DNA from: Eutrigla gurnardus | Lineage: Eukaryota > Chordata > Actinopteri > Perciformes > Triglidae | Length of the DNA stretch: 64,000 bases | NCBI GenBank assembly: GCA_963514095.1 | Contig: OY741281.1 | Span: 5,944,154-6,008,153 of the forward strand | Direction of reading: 5' to 3' | In this document: piece after piece, positions 14,401-26,475 of the stretch | Layout: each line of letters begins with the position of its first letter | Numbering within the stretch: position 1 is the stretch's first letter | Translations under genes and position numbers: made by a program | The notes under the pieces: generated by a model | What the model was told of the DNA's origin: nothing | Databases searched by the model: none | The model's input: only the letters and a program-made list of their open reading frames with translations

Positions 14401-17400
14401 AGGACAGAATTAGCTGCAGCCCGCCCTCGGAGTGAAAGGGGATAAGAGAGGTGACTTAAAGACACATTAAGGGGTAAAGCCCCAGTTGAATGATAAACTA
14501 TGAGCAGTTATTTACTGGGTGCATGTGTGATATGCAGCCTGTACTATACAACCATAAACAAAATGAAACTTTTAAAAATGTATCAAGTACAACAAATATA
14601 TGAAACTTTGTTTACTTTTTTGAAATTCTGTTTAAAAACTTACTTTAGGGGAATTTAGGAGAAAGCTACAAAACGTAAATAGACACGGTTTCGTAAAATA
14701 AAGACCTAAATGTGTTTTTTGGATCTTTTCTGTCCTTTAGTATGAAAGAAGATATGTTATGGAAGCAAAATAGACAAAAATGTCACCTCACCAGTGATCT
14801 ATTATAACGCCATACTAAGAGTTATAAGAGGAGAAGGAACAAGACGTGATAGTTATAACCAGAGTGTATTTGCTTACAAAGGGAGCCACAAAGAGCAGTC
14901 AGGAAACTGGGCAGCCTATTGTTTCTGCTTGAAGCAGATATTCACAGTATCTATCTGTATCACAGCCAGACTCATTCCATAGCTCTCTGAGAATAGACCG
15001 GCCCGGCTCATGCAGCGTTTCGTTATGGTGACTGTACCTTTCCTCTTCTTTAATGGGCCTCTTCATCACAGACTAAAAACTCTGACTGCACCTTTCACCA
15101 TAAAATGAAATAAAAACACTTTCTCTTATTGTCTCTAAATGTAGATGTGAAGTAGATCAGCATATTTGGAACTTTTTGGGGTTGTACCCAAATCGGTTGA
15201 ATGCCCTCACGCTCTGTTATGTTATGTAGGCGACCCCAAGCTCTATTTTCCAGAAGCTGGGGTTTAAAGGTCAGATTGTCCCTGAAGGCAGCAAATATAA
15301 ACTCCACCGACCACCTTTTTCCACTGTATTGAAACGGACGCCAGGGACTTCATCCTATTTAAATCCAGTCGCTCACACAACACTTTGACTATTAGACGTG
15401 GCGTTGTCATGAGGTGCCAGAGGACGCGCTGTCGTGACTTCGACCTTGGTCTAATGACCAAAACAAAGCCGGATGAATCCGGTTGCATTTAGCTTGTGTT
15501 GTCAAGGATGGCAGGGGGACGTGGAGTCAGAGGAGACGTGCTCACCTCGGACAAAGACGTAGGCTGAGTAGGTTTCATATGCAGACTTGGTGGTGACACG
15601 CAGGGTGTAGAGTCCCTCGTCCTCCTTGTTGAGGTGTGTGAGAGTCAGCGTGGCCCGGTCTCCGCTCCAGTGCATGTGGTTCCACTTAGAAGGAGACAGT
15701 AGAACATCTGGGGGGGAGATAATATAAATACAACCTCAACAACTACTACAACAATACCAAGCAGAGACATGCACAGAAAATCTGTATTTATACAAAATAA
15801 CAATTTATTTTAGACTTTTTAGATATGCATACTATTATGAGGCATTAATTTAAGTCTACTTTACTTCAATTCAGAGGGAAATAGTGTGCTTTTCACTTCC
15901 CTACATTCATTTGGTTACTTTGCAGACTAATAATATAAAATGTAATCAACCAGATACATTATGATGTATTATGGATAAAGCTTTATTGATCCACAGGGGG
16001 AAATTCACAAGCTAAGCTACAGTATAGTAATTAGAATTCACCCCACCTTTGGTAGCTGCAAAATTAAATAAATCCACTAATTAATGCATCAATAATTATA
16101 ATCCAATTTAACATGTTATCCTTTGTATATTTGTTAAAAGAAAGAAATGGTGTGATATTCATATAATAATCCACATGTTCGTACCGTCTCTGTACCACTG
16201 GACCTCCGGCTGGTAGCGGTTCAGGGCAGGATAGATGATGACCGTACAGCCCAGACTCATGGTCTCGCCCTCTCGTCCAAACGACACGCCAAATTTATCA
16301 ACGATGTGAGTCTGGAAGTTGATTCCGTACTCAGACACCGGGCCATCTAGAGACAGAGCAGCGGAGTCAGAGCTCGGACTAGCATTATTAGAACAAACAC
16401 CTTGCACACAAGTGGAAAGACTAGACTGTGTTCAAACCAACTGCACCGCACGGTAAAAGTGACACAACATTATCACGTCAATAATCATATCCACAGAAAA
16501 AAAAACAATATGCTGGATCAGTCAAACAGAAGAAGGTGGAAAGAGAACAAGAGGACAATAAGAATAAGAATAGGACAAAAAACAAATACAGACCAAAAGA
16601 GTGACTCTGAAACAACAGTGGAGTGCTCACAAAAAATAATTGATCATCATGCAGAAACAGTGAATCACAACAGACATTAAAAATCCTGGTGGAAACAAAA
16701 AAACCTGTAATATTCAGTGATTTCAGTTGTGGAATTAGTTGAATTAGCATCTTTATGTTATCAATTAAACATTTAAACCATTTAAAATATGGAAGTACAT
16801 GGATTAAATAATGATCTCTATTATGAAAAGAAGTACTTTGTAACAAATTTTGTTCCTTTATCAATACATTACACAGCTCTATTGATTTATGGCAACAAAA
16901 TTTTCTCCCAGCAGTACATTCCCACCTCGAGAGAACATATAAGATTTCAAGGTTGCATACTGGCAACATTGTTTTCAACCCAGAAACGCTGAAAAATCTG
17001 TAGATTTTTCCGTATCACCTACTTAAGGAGAATACCGGGAACTCTAAATATCTACACAGACAAAGAGTGGTCATGCATGAACACGGTGGAAACATCAAGT
17101 TCACCAAAACGTTCTCAAACCAGACTCCGGTGACCCTGTTACCTTCGGTACTGGTCCCTGCATTGTCGCCGCAGCATCAAGGAAACAGAAAAGTTGTTAG
17201 TGCAGTAGCACCGACCCGTCTTCACCCCCTCCCTCCCCCCATCACTGCAGTCAGTCATGTAGCAATAACCCACCTTCAGGAAATAATATAGATTTTTTTT
17301 AATGCTCATTAAATGCATAATTATAAGATTATTATTTTATTTTAACATTAAATCAAAAGACTATGTGAAATCTGTCACATAATCCATCATTTTTAATATT

Positions 17401-20400
17401 ACTGATCACAGATCAGCCGTTAAGCATTGTGTTTAGCTTATTGTTTTGTTTTTACAGCCACAAAAATTGCTATTCAGTGTCATTACTCACATCAACTTTG
17501 CTTCCAGCAGCAGAGGGTGGACGTTTTCAGCAAAAAAAAATCCTTCATAAGCAATGTGATCTCACAGAAATACGTGAAATGACCACAACCTATTAACAGT
17601 GCGTTACATGGTTACCATGGAAACAATTTAACATTAGGTTTAGGCTACAAAACTATCCTTGTTTTGAATAGGGATGATCATAATTGCGATTAAAATAACT
17701 ATGTTTGTTGCAACTTCTTGCATCTTGTTCTTATGTAGCATACATTATTTGATATAACTCGACATGGGTCTCCTGAGAGAAAGTCCCGTGTTTGACCCAT
17801 CCATCCACCCAGGCCTCCTCACAATGCTGGATTTATCCAAACCTATTTTTGTTGAAGTGGGGAGTTCATGTTTCCACCACTACAGGAGAATTGACTTTCC
17901 ATTGGCATTGTGTCTGTACATATTACACGCCAACATTATTAAATGCTTGTTAAGAGTTCATGTATTTCTGTAAAATCGGTTTTTAAAGCAGCTGTACGAT
18001 AAATACAAAGCACCAAACAGAACACAGACACATTTAGAAACTATAGCTGGTGAAGGGAATGGAACATCTTGCAGCTGAAAACATACATTTTTGTTGGTGG
18101 AGACCAAAACGGAGCTAACTATAACATAAGTAGCATTCAAAGATATTCGTCGGGTTGCTATACACAGAAATCCAAATAAATACCACATGTTGGTGTGTAA
18201 ATAAGCAACTTTTTGCTAACACGTTTCACCCTGTTCTTCTGCCCCTTGGTGGCCAAACAGATTCATATAAGCAACTTTAATTCCACAACACAATATACAA
18301 TAAAAAAATGTACAATAAATTCACACTTACGTCTGGGTGATGGCAGGAATTCATCCATTTCACCTTTGAACCCTATGGAGAATAGCAGCAGTTAGATAGT
18401 AATACAAACAGCCACAGTGTGAACATCATTATATCATATGAGAAATTACATACAATTTAAATTAAAGGTGCCACGTTTCACATAGTGGGTCTCTAATGAC
18501 ACTTTCAATTATTATTAATTTTAGACCTATTACAGTTGATGAGAAAGTATTCACAAAAATGACTTTTGCATTTGGAATCAATACACTGATGATAGTGATT
18601 TATGGTCAGCTATAAAACAGTTTGGGTGATGGTTCTGAGGTGACACCTACTCTTCACAACGATGGAGGCAAACGCAGACAGCTCTCCCTTTGAGTTCATG
18701 GCAGAGACGTGATACTGCGCCGTGTCATCAAAATCACATCTGAAAGAGGAGAGCATCAGGTGATCGACGTCCATGACAGGCACATTCCCTCGCTTGAGGA
18801 TCCGTGTGTACGGTGCCCTTCCCCCACACCTCAGCCCTCCCAGCCATGTATATAATACCAAGCATTTGAAGCGTTCCATAACCCCTGGCCAGGAATAGAC
18901 ACCACCGGTGATGTCATGTGCACCAGGTGGCGTGGGTCTCTCTGTACATGAGATTATCCACGGCCAACATATTCCACTAAAATGTGATGAAGATAATCTC
19001 ATTGTAGGTTTTGGCTCGAATGGCGTTGGCTATGTTTAGGCATGCTTTTTGTGTTATCTCGGGCAGCCTGGGAAACGGTGTGGCTCTTCTCTGGCTCTCA
19101 GTGTAACAGTGTCGGTCTGTTTGGGCAAGTTAGTCAGGGACAAAGGCTTTTATCAACATTATCCTGGCATAAAGAAACACTGGAGCTTTGGTTCTTCCCA
19201 CTGTTTACCATCATGACTGGATAAAGCTAATTTGATAAAAAAATAAGTATGAGTGGGGAAAAAATGTAATTCAAACGTGATAAAAAAATATATTTGCCTC
19301 TTGCTGTTGACTCTGTGCCTACTTACAAGTGCACACAAGTTATGTGTTCTTGAATGTATCATTCATTTATTGATTTCTAGTGAATGTGAAAAGAAACCCA
19401 AGCATTTTGAGTATTTTGTTTTATTTAAAAACAATTTTAAATTTTTTTTAAAGGTCCAGTGCGTAGGATTTGGCAAGTAGGCTACAGTTATTAAGGGAAA
19501 TAATCTTACTGGCTGAAAAATGCAGAGAAGAGCTAATACCGAGGTGATACGTCAAGCTAATGTAAGAAAAATAAGTCTACACAAGCTAAGTTGTATGCAT
19601 ATTTCAGGACTTTACAATGGTGACATGTTATAGATATTAAACTATAGAACAAAATGTTTTTTTGTATTTTGAAGACTGTGGATGGGAGGAGCTACACCTA
19701 CCTGTTAATCTCCAGTGAGTGCACGTTGTATCTGCTCTCAAGTTTATATTTGCCAGCACCGGCAAAAGCGTCAATTGCCACATTGTTTTTGTACCTTTTA
19801 GTGGGAATAATGGAAAAGAGAGGAAACAGAAAAGAACTTGAAAAGTAGGAAACAGAATTCATAAAGCTGTGGAAACTAGATGGATAACAGAATAAGCAGG
19901 ATGTTGAGGGGACAGAAATGACAGCTCTGAGGTTGCAGGTGTGTATGTCCGTGACTTACCAGACGACCCGAGGGTCGGGCCAGCCGCTCACAGTGCAATG
20001 CAGCCGCACACACTGCTTCTCCCACACGGTGTGGGAACGCGGTTTAATCACAAACTCCGGGGCGTGCATCAGGCTGTCTTCGTTCATGCGCTTAAAGTGT
20101 TCACCGTGTTCATGGATCTACAAAACAGGAGAGCACTGAAGCATTTAATCACTCGGGTCAATTGTACCTTTTAAAAAAAAAACATGTAACATCTCCATCA
20201 CCAGGAATTCACAATGCAAAGTCGAAGCAAACGCAAAGCTTTTACAATCAGCAAAATCCCCAACATTTGTTTTAAACATGCAAGAATATGTACTCTAAAG
20301 TCGAGACGCGTGCTACGAGGTTCGAGTGTGTTGTTCACGATGTCCTATGAATAGCGAGGGGTGATGAGGCCCCGTCTCGTTGTGCATCCAGTAACTCAAC

Positions 20401-23400
20401 ACATCATACGACAACACCATTGGGACACTGCCTCCCTGTGTCTCAAGAAACACGATCTCCTGAGGAATGTGTCGCCCAGTAGTAAGGCTGACTGGCAGAG
20501 TGAAGACAGATAAATACAGTGGGGGGGGGATTCACATAATCACCCTGACATTAATAACTTCCTTGTGTGTGGCATAGTAGTAACAAACACTTAACAGGCA
20601 CTTGGTGTTCCTAAGCAGTACTGCAATTAAGATCTACTGTGAAGTTATAACTGAGAAAAGACTGTGATGATGTCAGAAGTAACCATCTGTGATCCAACAT
20701 TCAAAATAGTGTAGATTGTGACATCCGGTACGCTATGAAGCAGAATGGTCGACTGTGATGTCACAAGTTGGAGAAACCAATCTGTAATGTTGTGACCAAT
20801 ATCGTCTGCTGATGTCACAAGTAAGAAAAGACAATCTGGTTGTGTCTGAAATACCATACGAGCATGCTTTGTATGAATCCATACAAATCACTGGACACTA
20901 CGCCGGCAGCATGAATATCCCCCAATGCAATGCGGTAGTGACGATGATGTGTTATCTCAAGGAATAAGCTGGTCCACTATGATGTCACAAGTAGCAGAAA
21001 CCAACTGCAGTGTGATGAAAGAAACAAAACTGTATTTTGCAATTCCATTAAACAGAACGGTCTAGTGTGATGTCACACATAACAAAATATATTCTATTAT
21101 GTCATGAAACAGAACGGTCTACTGTGATGTCACACGTACCAAAGGCTACTTCATGATATCGTGAAACAAAATGGTCTATTATGATTTTGCAAGCAGTAAA
21201 AGCCATAAAGCAAGATAGTCCACTATCGCGTATCACAAGATTCAAAAAGCCATTTTTGTAACGGGATGAAGCAGCGGGTGAGCTGTGATGTCACAAGTAA
21301 CAAAAAAACAATCTGAAAGAGAAGTGATGTCACAAGTAGGGGAAGCCAGTTTGTGATGTCATGGCTGGGATTATCTGCTGCGATACCACACGTAAACAAA
21401 GCGAGTCTGTGAAGTATCTACAATGACGTCATGGTTGTGAGTGATGTCATGAAGGGGAAGAATTCTAAACTGGACACTGATATGTCACAATCACGTCACC
21501 GATGTCCTGTGATGTAAAAATGATAAGCAGTTATCCGTGTGGTTGTAAAAGGCGTTTGGCTTCCTGCGTGACCTCAACAGAGTAGCATGTAAAATTCCAC
21601 CACTGACCCTTCTGTTAAGAGAGATGCGTTCGGCCGTCTCGCGGGTGGCCTCCCTCCTGGAGATCTGCTCTGACCTCTCCATCTCCACGCCGCTGGTGAA
21701 CAAATCCCTGCGGGCCATGTATGAAGCAGTGTCCCTCACCCTTGTTGCGCGTGTATCCGAAAGTCCTGCAGCAAACTCTTCACTATAGGAGTTTGCAGAT
21801 TAGAGCCGGGGATGGAGTAAGGCAGGTTGAAATCACTTTTAAGATGGAGCACAGATTCACTTTCATAAGGCGACGGGTTCATTACCTGCCCCTGAAGATA
21901 GGCACTACGTAGCCGATGATTTGGTTCTCTTTGTCCACGGCCAAGTAAGTTGGCTTGGCTCTCTTGGGTACCGGGCTCAGTCTGCTCGCCTCCAGCCCAG
22001 AATGTGACGACACTTCCAGTCTGGGACATACAGAATACCGTGAGCCTGGCACCCAGCCAGACTAGGAACATAACATCAACATGTGGGGATGATCAGGGTG
22101 GATGGGTTGCAGATGAAGGTTCAGTGGGGAGTGTAGTAGTGAAGGTGGTTTAGTTTTCGCAATAATTACATCAACAAATCTGATAGGGGAAACAATATGA
22201 GCACCACCGATGCAATTAAGAGCCTAATTATCAATTATCACACTCCTGTGGGTTTTCTTGAGTTTGTCTGTGGCAACACTATCTGCAGCTCCCTGAGAGC
22301 TGGCGGCTAGGAGCCCGGGTATGAGATAACAAGAACCTGATAAGGAGGCGGGGGCAAGAAGGGTGACAGGGAAAGTGTCCTAGTTTTTCCTGTATCTATT
22401 TGGGTCTCTGTCCCTTTAGCTCTGACCATTTACACTCTCTTTCCAGGATCTGAACAACTCCTGCTAAAGTGGATTATAACATTAAAGGGTTTGGTTTCAT
22501 TCCTGAATTCCATTAAAAGGTTACAAATCCAGTGTTTTTGCCACGACAACATTAACTCAACCACACTGACTGTTAAATAGTCATCACTTCATAATCCTCC
22601 GCTCCTCAACAACAGATTTGGTGACTGCTTGGCTGTCCGGCCACATGAGCGTAAAGGCAAAGATCAGATGGTGTTAGAAAACCTAAGCCCCCTGACCTGT
22701 TCACACTCTCCAGATCACTGGATTTAAATATCTGCCAGGCACCGTAAAAGATAAGATCCCCAATAAACTGGGTGGTTTGTTATCCCTAAAACACAAAAGA
22801 AGAGCATCTCTCTTCCTTCCAAAGAATCCACAGCAATGAGCTATAAAACCAAACTACTGGACACTGCCAGCACTAAAAGCAAATTTAACAACAGACAGAT
22901 ACACTAAGAAAACCCTTATTTGACCTTCTCCATTAAAAACCCTATATTCAACAGGGGACGCACAAATATGGGCAACAAAAATAACCAGTAAACAACTCTC
23001 TCCTTGAGTCCACTGGAAACAAAGGGAAACAAATACATAAGTTCCCAAAACATAACAATACATGCAAAATTATATCAGTTTTTAAAAATAGACTCGTATG
23101 CACAGGTCAAGATTCTATTCCAATCTGTGCCAGAACATAACAGTGCATTTCCTTACAGCTTATCAAGCAAAGGGTTTTGCCCTGAAAGGAGCAAAAACTA
23201 AACAAAAACTCAAAAATCCCAATAATAGTTTGAGTTATTTAGGAATAGGTGAGTTACAGGTAGGAGTTTGTCAGCATGCAGAAAAGCAAACAGGGCAGCT
23301 GTCAGTCGACATGCAAGTTCATGCAGGATTCAAAGCTGTTTATAACCAGTATGAGGAGCAAACATCCTCAGGTGTGTGTGTGTGGGATGATCAAAGAGGA

Positions 23401-23747
23401 CTCGGAGGAGGGAAGGATGGTTACTTGGGTGTCAATTTGGCAGCAAAGCAGGAGAGATTCCCGAGGCTGTGACGGGGAAGTGATCCAACAAGGTTGCTGG
23501 AGGTGAACTTGATCAGTTGGGTTGGGAGATGGTGTTAAAGGGGAGGGCTTCCCTGTGACAAAGAGGTGGATTGATGAATTCCTCCTCCTTACCCCCTGCT
23601 CCTGCTGCTGATGGCGGAGCTGCTGGCGCCAGCGGCATATCTGCTGCTGGTCTGGTACTGGCTCAGTTTGGACTGCGTCTCCTTGCTGCGGTAGCCGCGG
23701 TCGTAGTGGTGGTGGTCCTTCTGGTAGAACGGTATGGATCCAGGCAT
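2440..23747 (-). CDS. myom1: myomesin-1, sarcomeric M-band crosslinking protein
   Basis: Myomesin-1 dimerises and crosslinks myosin thick filaments at the M-band. Thirty-seven coding exons (1,621 codons), in transcript order: 23593-23747, 21886-22020, 21608-21782, 19960-20117, 19702-19794, 18651-18739, 18331-18372, 16185-16346, 15546-15707, 13627-13768, 13154-13350, 12866-12919, 12653-12777, 12391-12574, 12139-12313, 11934-12055, 9373-9840, 7278-7474, 7056-7182, 6739-6923, 6518-6632, 6297-6453, 6110-6216, 5987-6031, 5759-5895, 5525-5669, 5184-5243, 4805-4872, 4580-4693, 4000-4087, 3873-3911, 3680-3785, 3424-3587, 3214-3250, 3059-3081, 2793-2848, 2440-2697. All phases join. Approximate residues: head 1-155 (begins MPGSIPFYQKDHHHYD), two Ig 156-390, three Fn3 391-723, EH-like cassette 724-879, two Fn3 880-1087, five Ig separated by short helical linkers 1088-1621. 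Matches to remembered human MYOM1 include GLPDVVTIQEGK and FALFDLAEGKSY. The serine/lysine/glutamine repeats of the human head are absent. The donor after 5759 is an unusual GTCGGT. Confidence 0.95.
6679..6726. repeat. GAA/GGA purine-rich low-complexity tract
   Basis: Run of GAAGAA and GGAGGA triplets on the plus strand (a polypyrimidine tract in the myom1 transcript), just upstream, in transcript order, of the exon at 6518-6632. It may help define that acceptor. Confidence 0.8.
7870..8060. repeat. abundant teleost interspersed repeat (fragment)
   Basis: Contains phrases such as AAATATGAAGCTACAACCAG and GCTAGCTTAGCATAAAGACT, followed by CCTGACTCTGTCCAGAAG. From memory this belongs to a very common percomorph repeat. 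It lies in the myom1 intron between exons 7278-7474 and 9373-9840. The transposon class is not determined. Confidence 0.6.
8060..8505. repeat. second abundant teleost interspersed repeat
   Basis: Begins near a TCACCATGGTGTCACCCGTT phrase and continues through TTTTTGCAACAAGAGGTGAT, GACTGTAGAGCCTGTCAATC and CAGTCACCCCCTGCTGGC. I recognise this consensus as a common non-coding repeat in spiny-rayed fish. It abuts the previous repeat. Confidence 0.6.
8944..8967. repeat. (GT)n microsatellite
   Basis: Twelve or so uninterrupted GT dinucleotides within a myom1 intron. Confidence 0.9.
9373..9840 (-). CDS. myom1: EH-like cassette exon of myom1 (embryonic-heart segment)
   Basis: A 468-bp exon of exactly 156 codons bounded by acceptor ctatag and donor CAG|GTGAGC. 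Both flanking junctions are phase 1, so including or skipping it keeps the frame. It starts GGGIPHGVLPEM, resembling the start of the human EH segment (GGGVSPDVCP), and sits at the same place, between the third and fourth Fn3 domains. In mammals this segment is included in embryonic heart and forms a long disordered, elastic spacer. Here it is rich in Pro, Ala, Glu, Gln and Ser with no predicted fold, which fits that role. Apart from the first residues the sequence is poorly conserved. Regulated inclusion is inferred, not seen. Confidence 0.8.
9841..11933. other. myom1 intron upstream of the EH-like exon, with G-rich low-complexity blocks
   Basis: No exon seen. GGT and GGA triplet runs occur at about 10998-11022 and 11120-11190, with polypyrimidine complements in the transcript. 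Otherwise AT-rich unique sequence. Confidence 0.6.
13769..15545. other. myom1 intron, no feature recognised
   Basis: AT-rich sequence with several short open frames that lack coding character. No exon, RNA gene or clear repeat was found. Confidence 0.5.
16347..18330. other. myom1 intron with possible transposon remnants
   Basis: The stretch at about 17520-17840 contains phrases (TTACATGGTTACCATGG; AAAGTCCCGTGTTTGACCCA) that I have the impression of seeing as dispersed fish repeats. No exon was found. The repeat call is weak. Confidence 0.35.
19452..19490. repeat. short match to a common fish repeat end
   Basis: AAAGGTCCAGTGCGTAGGAT resembles the start of a frequent teleost MITE-like repeat. 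Only this end is recognisable. Confidence 0.35.
20640..21520. repeat. degenerate minisatellite rich in TGATGTCA (CRE-like) boxes
   Basis: At least ten copies of GTGATGTCA, often extended to TGTGATGTCACAAGTAAC, recur across about 880 bp with a diverged unit of very roughly 40-60 bp that also includes CAGAACGGTCTACTGTGATG and AGAAACCAATCTG phrases. One copy is a perfect palindromic CRE, TGACGTCA, at 21424-21431. The block lies in the myom1 intron between exons 19960-20117 and 21608-21782. The repetition is plain; any enhancer role is inference. Confidence 0.75.
22021..23592. other. first myom1 intron between coding exons, no feature recognised
   Basis: Unique AT-rich sequence. Open frames here are short and lack splice support. 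Confidence 0.5.
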
Positions 23748-24344
23748 GCTGCAGGCCGCTCCTGGTACGAGCCCCGAACTTTCTGAGTTTCTCGCTGCCT
23801 ATCTGATTGTCTGCGTGGTTAGTTAGTGTTCAAGAGCAGGTGGATTGGCTGTTATAATAACCTGCAGGTTCATTATGACTTTCACTTCATTTCAAACGCC
23901 TGGCCGTGCTTTACTTCAACATGTTCTTTATAGCTGAACATGGATCGTTAACTGGACACAATCCCCATGATGCCAATATAAGCATATAAAAAAAGACAAA
24001 ATCTGCATAATATTGTGTTGATCAAAAAGAAAAATAACAGGGAAAAGACATTTAACCATCATCAAATTGCAAACCTGCAACATCAGCTGACAAGACATGA
24101 TGTAAGATTCAGGCACTTTCTCAGCACGCTTAGACAGACATAATGCAACAACAATCACATCGCACAACCGTTGCCACTTACCCCGGACAAAAAGCCTCAA
24201 ACCCTACGCTTTAAAGAGGAAAGATGCCCCAACTCCACACTCGAAGCTCAATATCCCAGCAAACCTGCAGATAGGTGCGTACAGGGCTGCGGTTTCTACA
24301 CAACCAAAATAATATTGGCCCTCGCCAGAGTGTCCAAGCAGCAG

Positions 24345-24385
24345 TCGCGGCCTTTTATGGTGAGGGTGGAGATAAATATAGCAGA
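24345..24385 (-). promoter_or_regulatory. candidate myom1 muscle promoter: CArG box and MEF2/TATA-like box
   Basis: A perfect CArG box, CC(A/T)6GG, lies at 24351-24360. Eleven bases away at 24372-24381, read on the minus strand, CTATATTTAT matches the MEF2 consensus at nine of ten positions and could also act as a TATA box. SRF and MEF2 are standard regulators of sarcomeric genes. The site lies about 600 bp upstream of the myom1 start codon, so a short 5' untranslated exon is likely in between, although its borders are not clear. No transcript evidence is available. Confidence 0.5.
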
Positions 24386-25559
24386 GAGCAGAGTGTGGGG
24401 GGCAAGTCAACCCCTGTAGGGCAACACATTTTATGGGTGCCGGGCTCTGCCGGTGAGCATTACTGGCTGATATGCAGGTAAACACAGGCTGTTTACTTTT
24501 GTAGTTTTGTGTCCATATTCTCATTTTTTATGTAAGACTTTTTGTCACATTTGTCTCGCTTATACATGTATATCTTTTTCTGTTCAACAAGAGTTGACCT
24601 GTTATTAATATGACAAAGCTTACATATTTAAATCAATGTCGCAGTACAAGAAGCACCAATTCAGCTTTTCCTGAGATCCCCAGATTTCCAAGTGGCTTAT
24701 ATTGAATTCAATATGTCTCTCTTTTTTTTACGTCCATCACACTAGCATGACGACCTTGCTGGCTTTTAGCCCACGTCATTGCATCGTTGGTTAATCTCTC
24801 AGCTTTTGTCTTCACTTCTACCGCAGTGCTCTCATTTGGGACTGCGGCTAACTTTAGCTTTGCTATTGTTGCTTCACACGCAACAAAGGCCACTGTTAAT
24901 GTCTCTTTATCACTCTCTCTTTCTGTCTCACGCTTATATGTGGAAGTATACAAATGTCCCCTTTTGTCACCTCTGCTCATAAACACCTACTAAAAGAAAA
25001 GGTTAAATAAATGAAAGACTCCGAAGCTGAGGGTGAAGACACTCCTGGTGCTTTAAGTTATCCTATAAAAATAAAAATGTTTTCCTGTTAAGTAAAGTTT
25101 AAGTGAGGCCATTTATCAGGCAGGTTCATGTTGACACTGATATTTTCTGGGAATTGACTGCAACTCAAACACCTGATGAGTTTTCATGGCAAAAAAAGAC
25201 CATGTCAGACAACACCTCCGAGGCATTTGTGTTGTATTGTCATCCTGTTTGGCCCTCGCCCACCATTGTCCCTCATGATGACACAGTAGTCAGCAGCATA
25301 CCTGGCATGTTATGGCAGCAATCTGAAGTCTAAACCAATTAAATGAGATCAACACTGGGGAGAACAATACAATGCAGTAAGCAGGGTCATACCACTAAAT
25401 GCTGTCTAATGAATATGGGATGTATTCTCCAAGTGTGATATGTCACAAGCAACTAAATAATATGATCGACTGCTTTATACTGAGAGGCATGACATTTAAC
25501 CCTGAGAAAAGCAGAATGATGCAAACGGCTTGTTAAAATCAGTTCTGTGTCCAGTGTAC

Positions 25560-25790
25560 TCTTCCGCCTGTAGTGCTTTCTTAGTACTTTCTTACCTGAA
25601 GTTAGACGAAAGATTGATACCATGAAGCTACAGGTGGCAGCTAGTTAGCTTATAGCTTAGCATAAGTAATGGACAAACAAATCTACTGTATGCCCAGTTC
25701 ACATCATATCATTTTTTGAAAATGTTGTAGCCTTTAGTTTGGACAAAATCAGGCTAGCTGTCCTCCCTTAGCTTAGTGGAGTTGTATAAT
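25560..25790. repeat. fragment of the same teleost repeat as at 7870-8060
   Basis: Shares the pattern 'gaagctac...cag...tagttagctta...gcttagcataa' with the copy at 7870-8060, but more diverged. Confidence 0.5.
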
Positions 25791-25999
25791 ATGGCATTGT
25801 AAAGAAAGGTGTTTCTGATTATTTGTCCGTTCCTCCTTGTTTGATTGTCCAAGTGAACATGGGTGGAATGAATCATGTTCATGTTAACGCCATGTCTTTG
25901 CGTTCAGCTGTGCAGGAAATTCCAACTGTGTCTCATGGGATCTTCTTGGGCAGTGGCATAGCTCAATTATCCGGGGGGCCCTGCAGAGTCCAACCATGA

Positions 26000-26475
26000 G
26001 GCTCCTCCCAGTCTGGTCATCTCCCGCCTTGACTACTGCAACTCTTTCCTGGCTGGACTCCCGGCCTCAGCGACTAAACCATCGCAGCGTATCCAGAACG
26101 CTGCAGCACGCCTTGTCTTCAATCTATCCAAATTTACCAACGTGACCCCCCTCCTCCGTGACCTCCACTGGCTCCCTGTTGCAGCCCGCATCCAATTCAA
26201 GACGATGAATCTGGCCTTCAGGGCCATCAATGGAACGGCACCCATCTACCTTCAAACACTGGTCAAACCTCATGCCCCGACGCAAGCACTTCGCTCCTCT
26301 ACTTCAGCTGGCCGGCTGGTCCCACCATCGCTGAAATCAAACATATGTCGCTCAGCAAAGTCCAGACTCTTCTCTGTTCTGGTGCCTCAGTGGTGGAACG
26401 AACTCCCGACCAACGTCAGGACAGCAGAGTCATTTGCCATCTTCCGAAAAAGGAGACCCTGCTTGGTATGACTCC
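26000..26475 (+). mobile_element. LINE fragment (L2/CR1-like ORF2 C-terminus)
   Basis: An open frame with stop at 26469-26471 encodes the typical tail of a fish non-LTR retrotransposon reverse transcriptase. Landmarks are SRLDYCNSFLAGLP, RIQNAAARLV, LLRDLHWLPVAARIQFK, QWWNELP and RTAESFAIFRK. The catalytic part of the reverse transcriptase and the endonuclease are missing, so this is a 5'-truncated dead copy, which is normal for LINEs. The frame is still open over about 150 codons, suggesting a fairly young insertion. The clade is from memory and could be a related one. Confidence 0.85.

Noticed and set aside
16478..16978. 166-codon minus-strand open frame in a myom1 intron
   Set aside because: Low-complexity Phe/Leu/Ser composition from T-rich DNA, no splice sites and no family resemblance.
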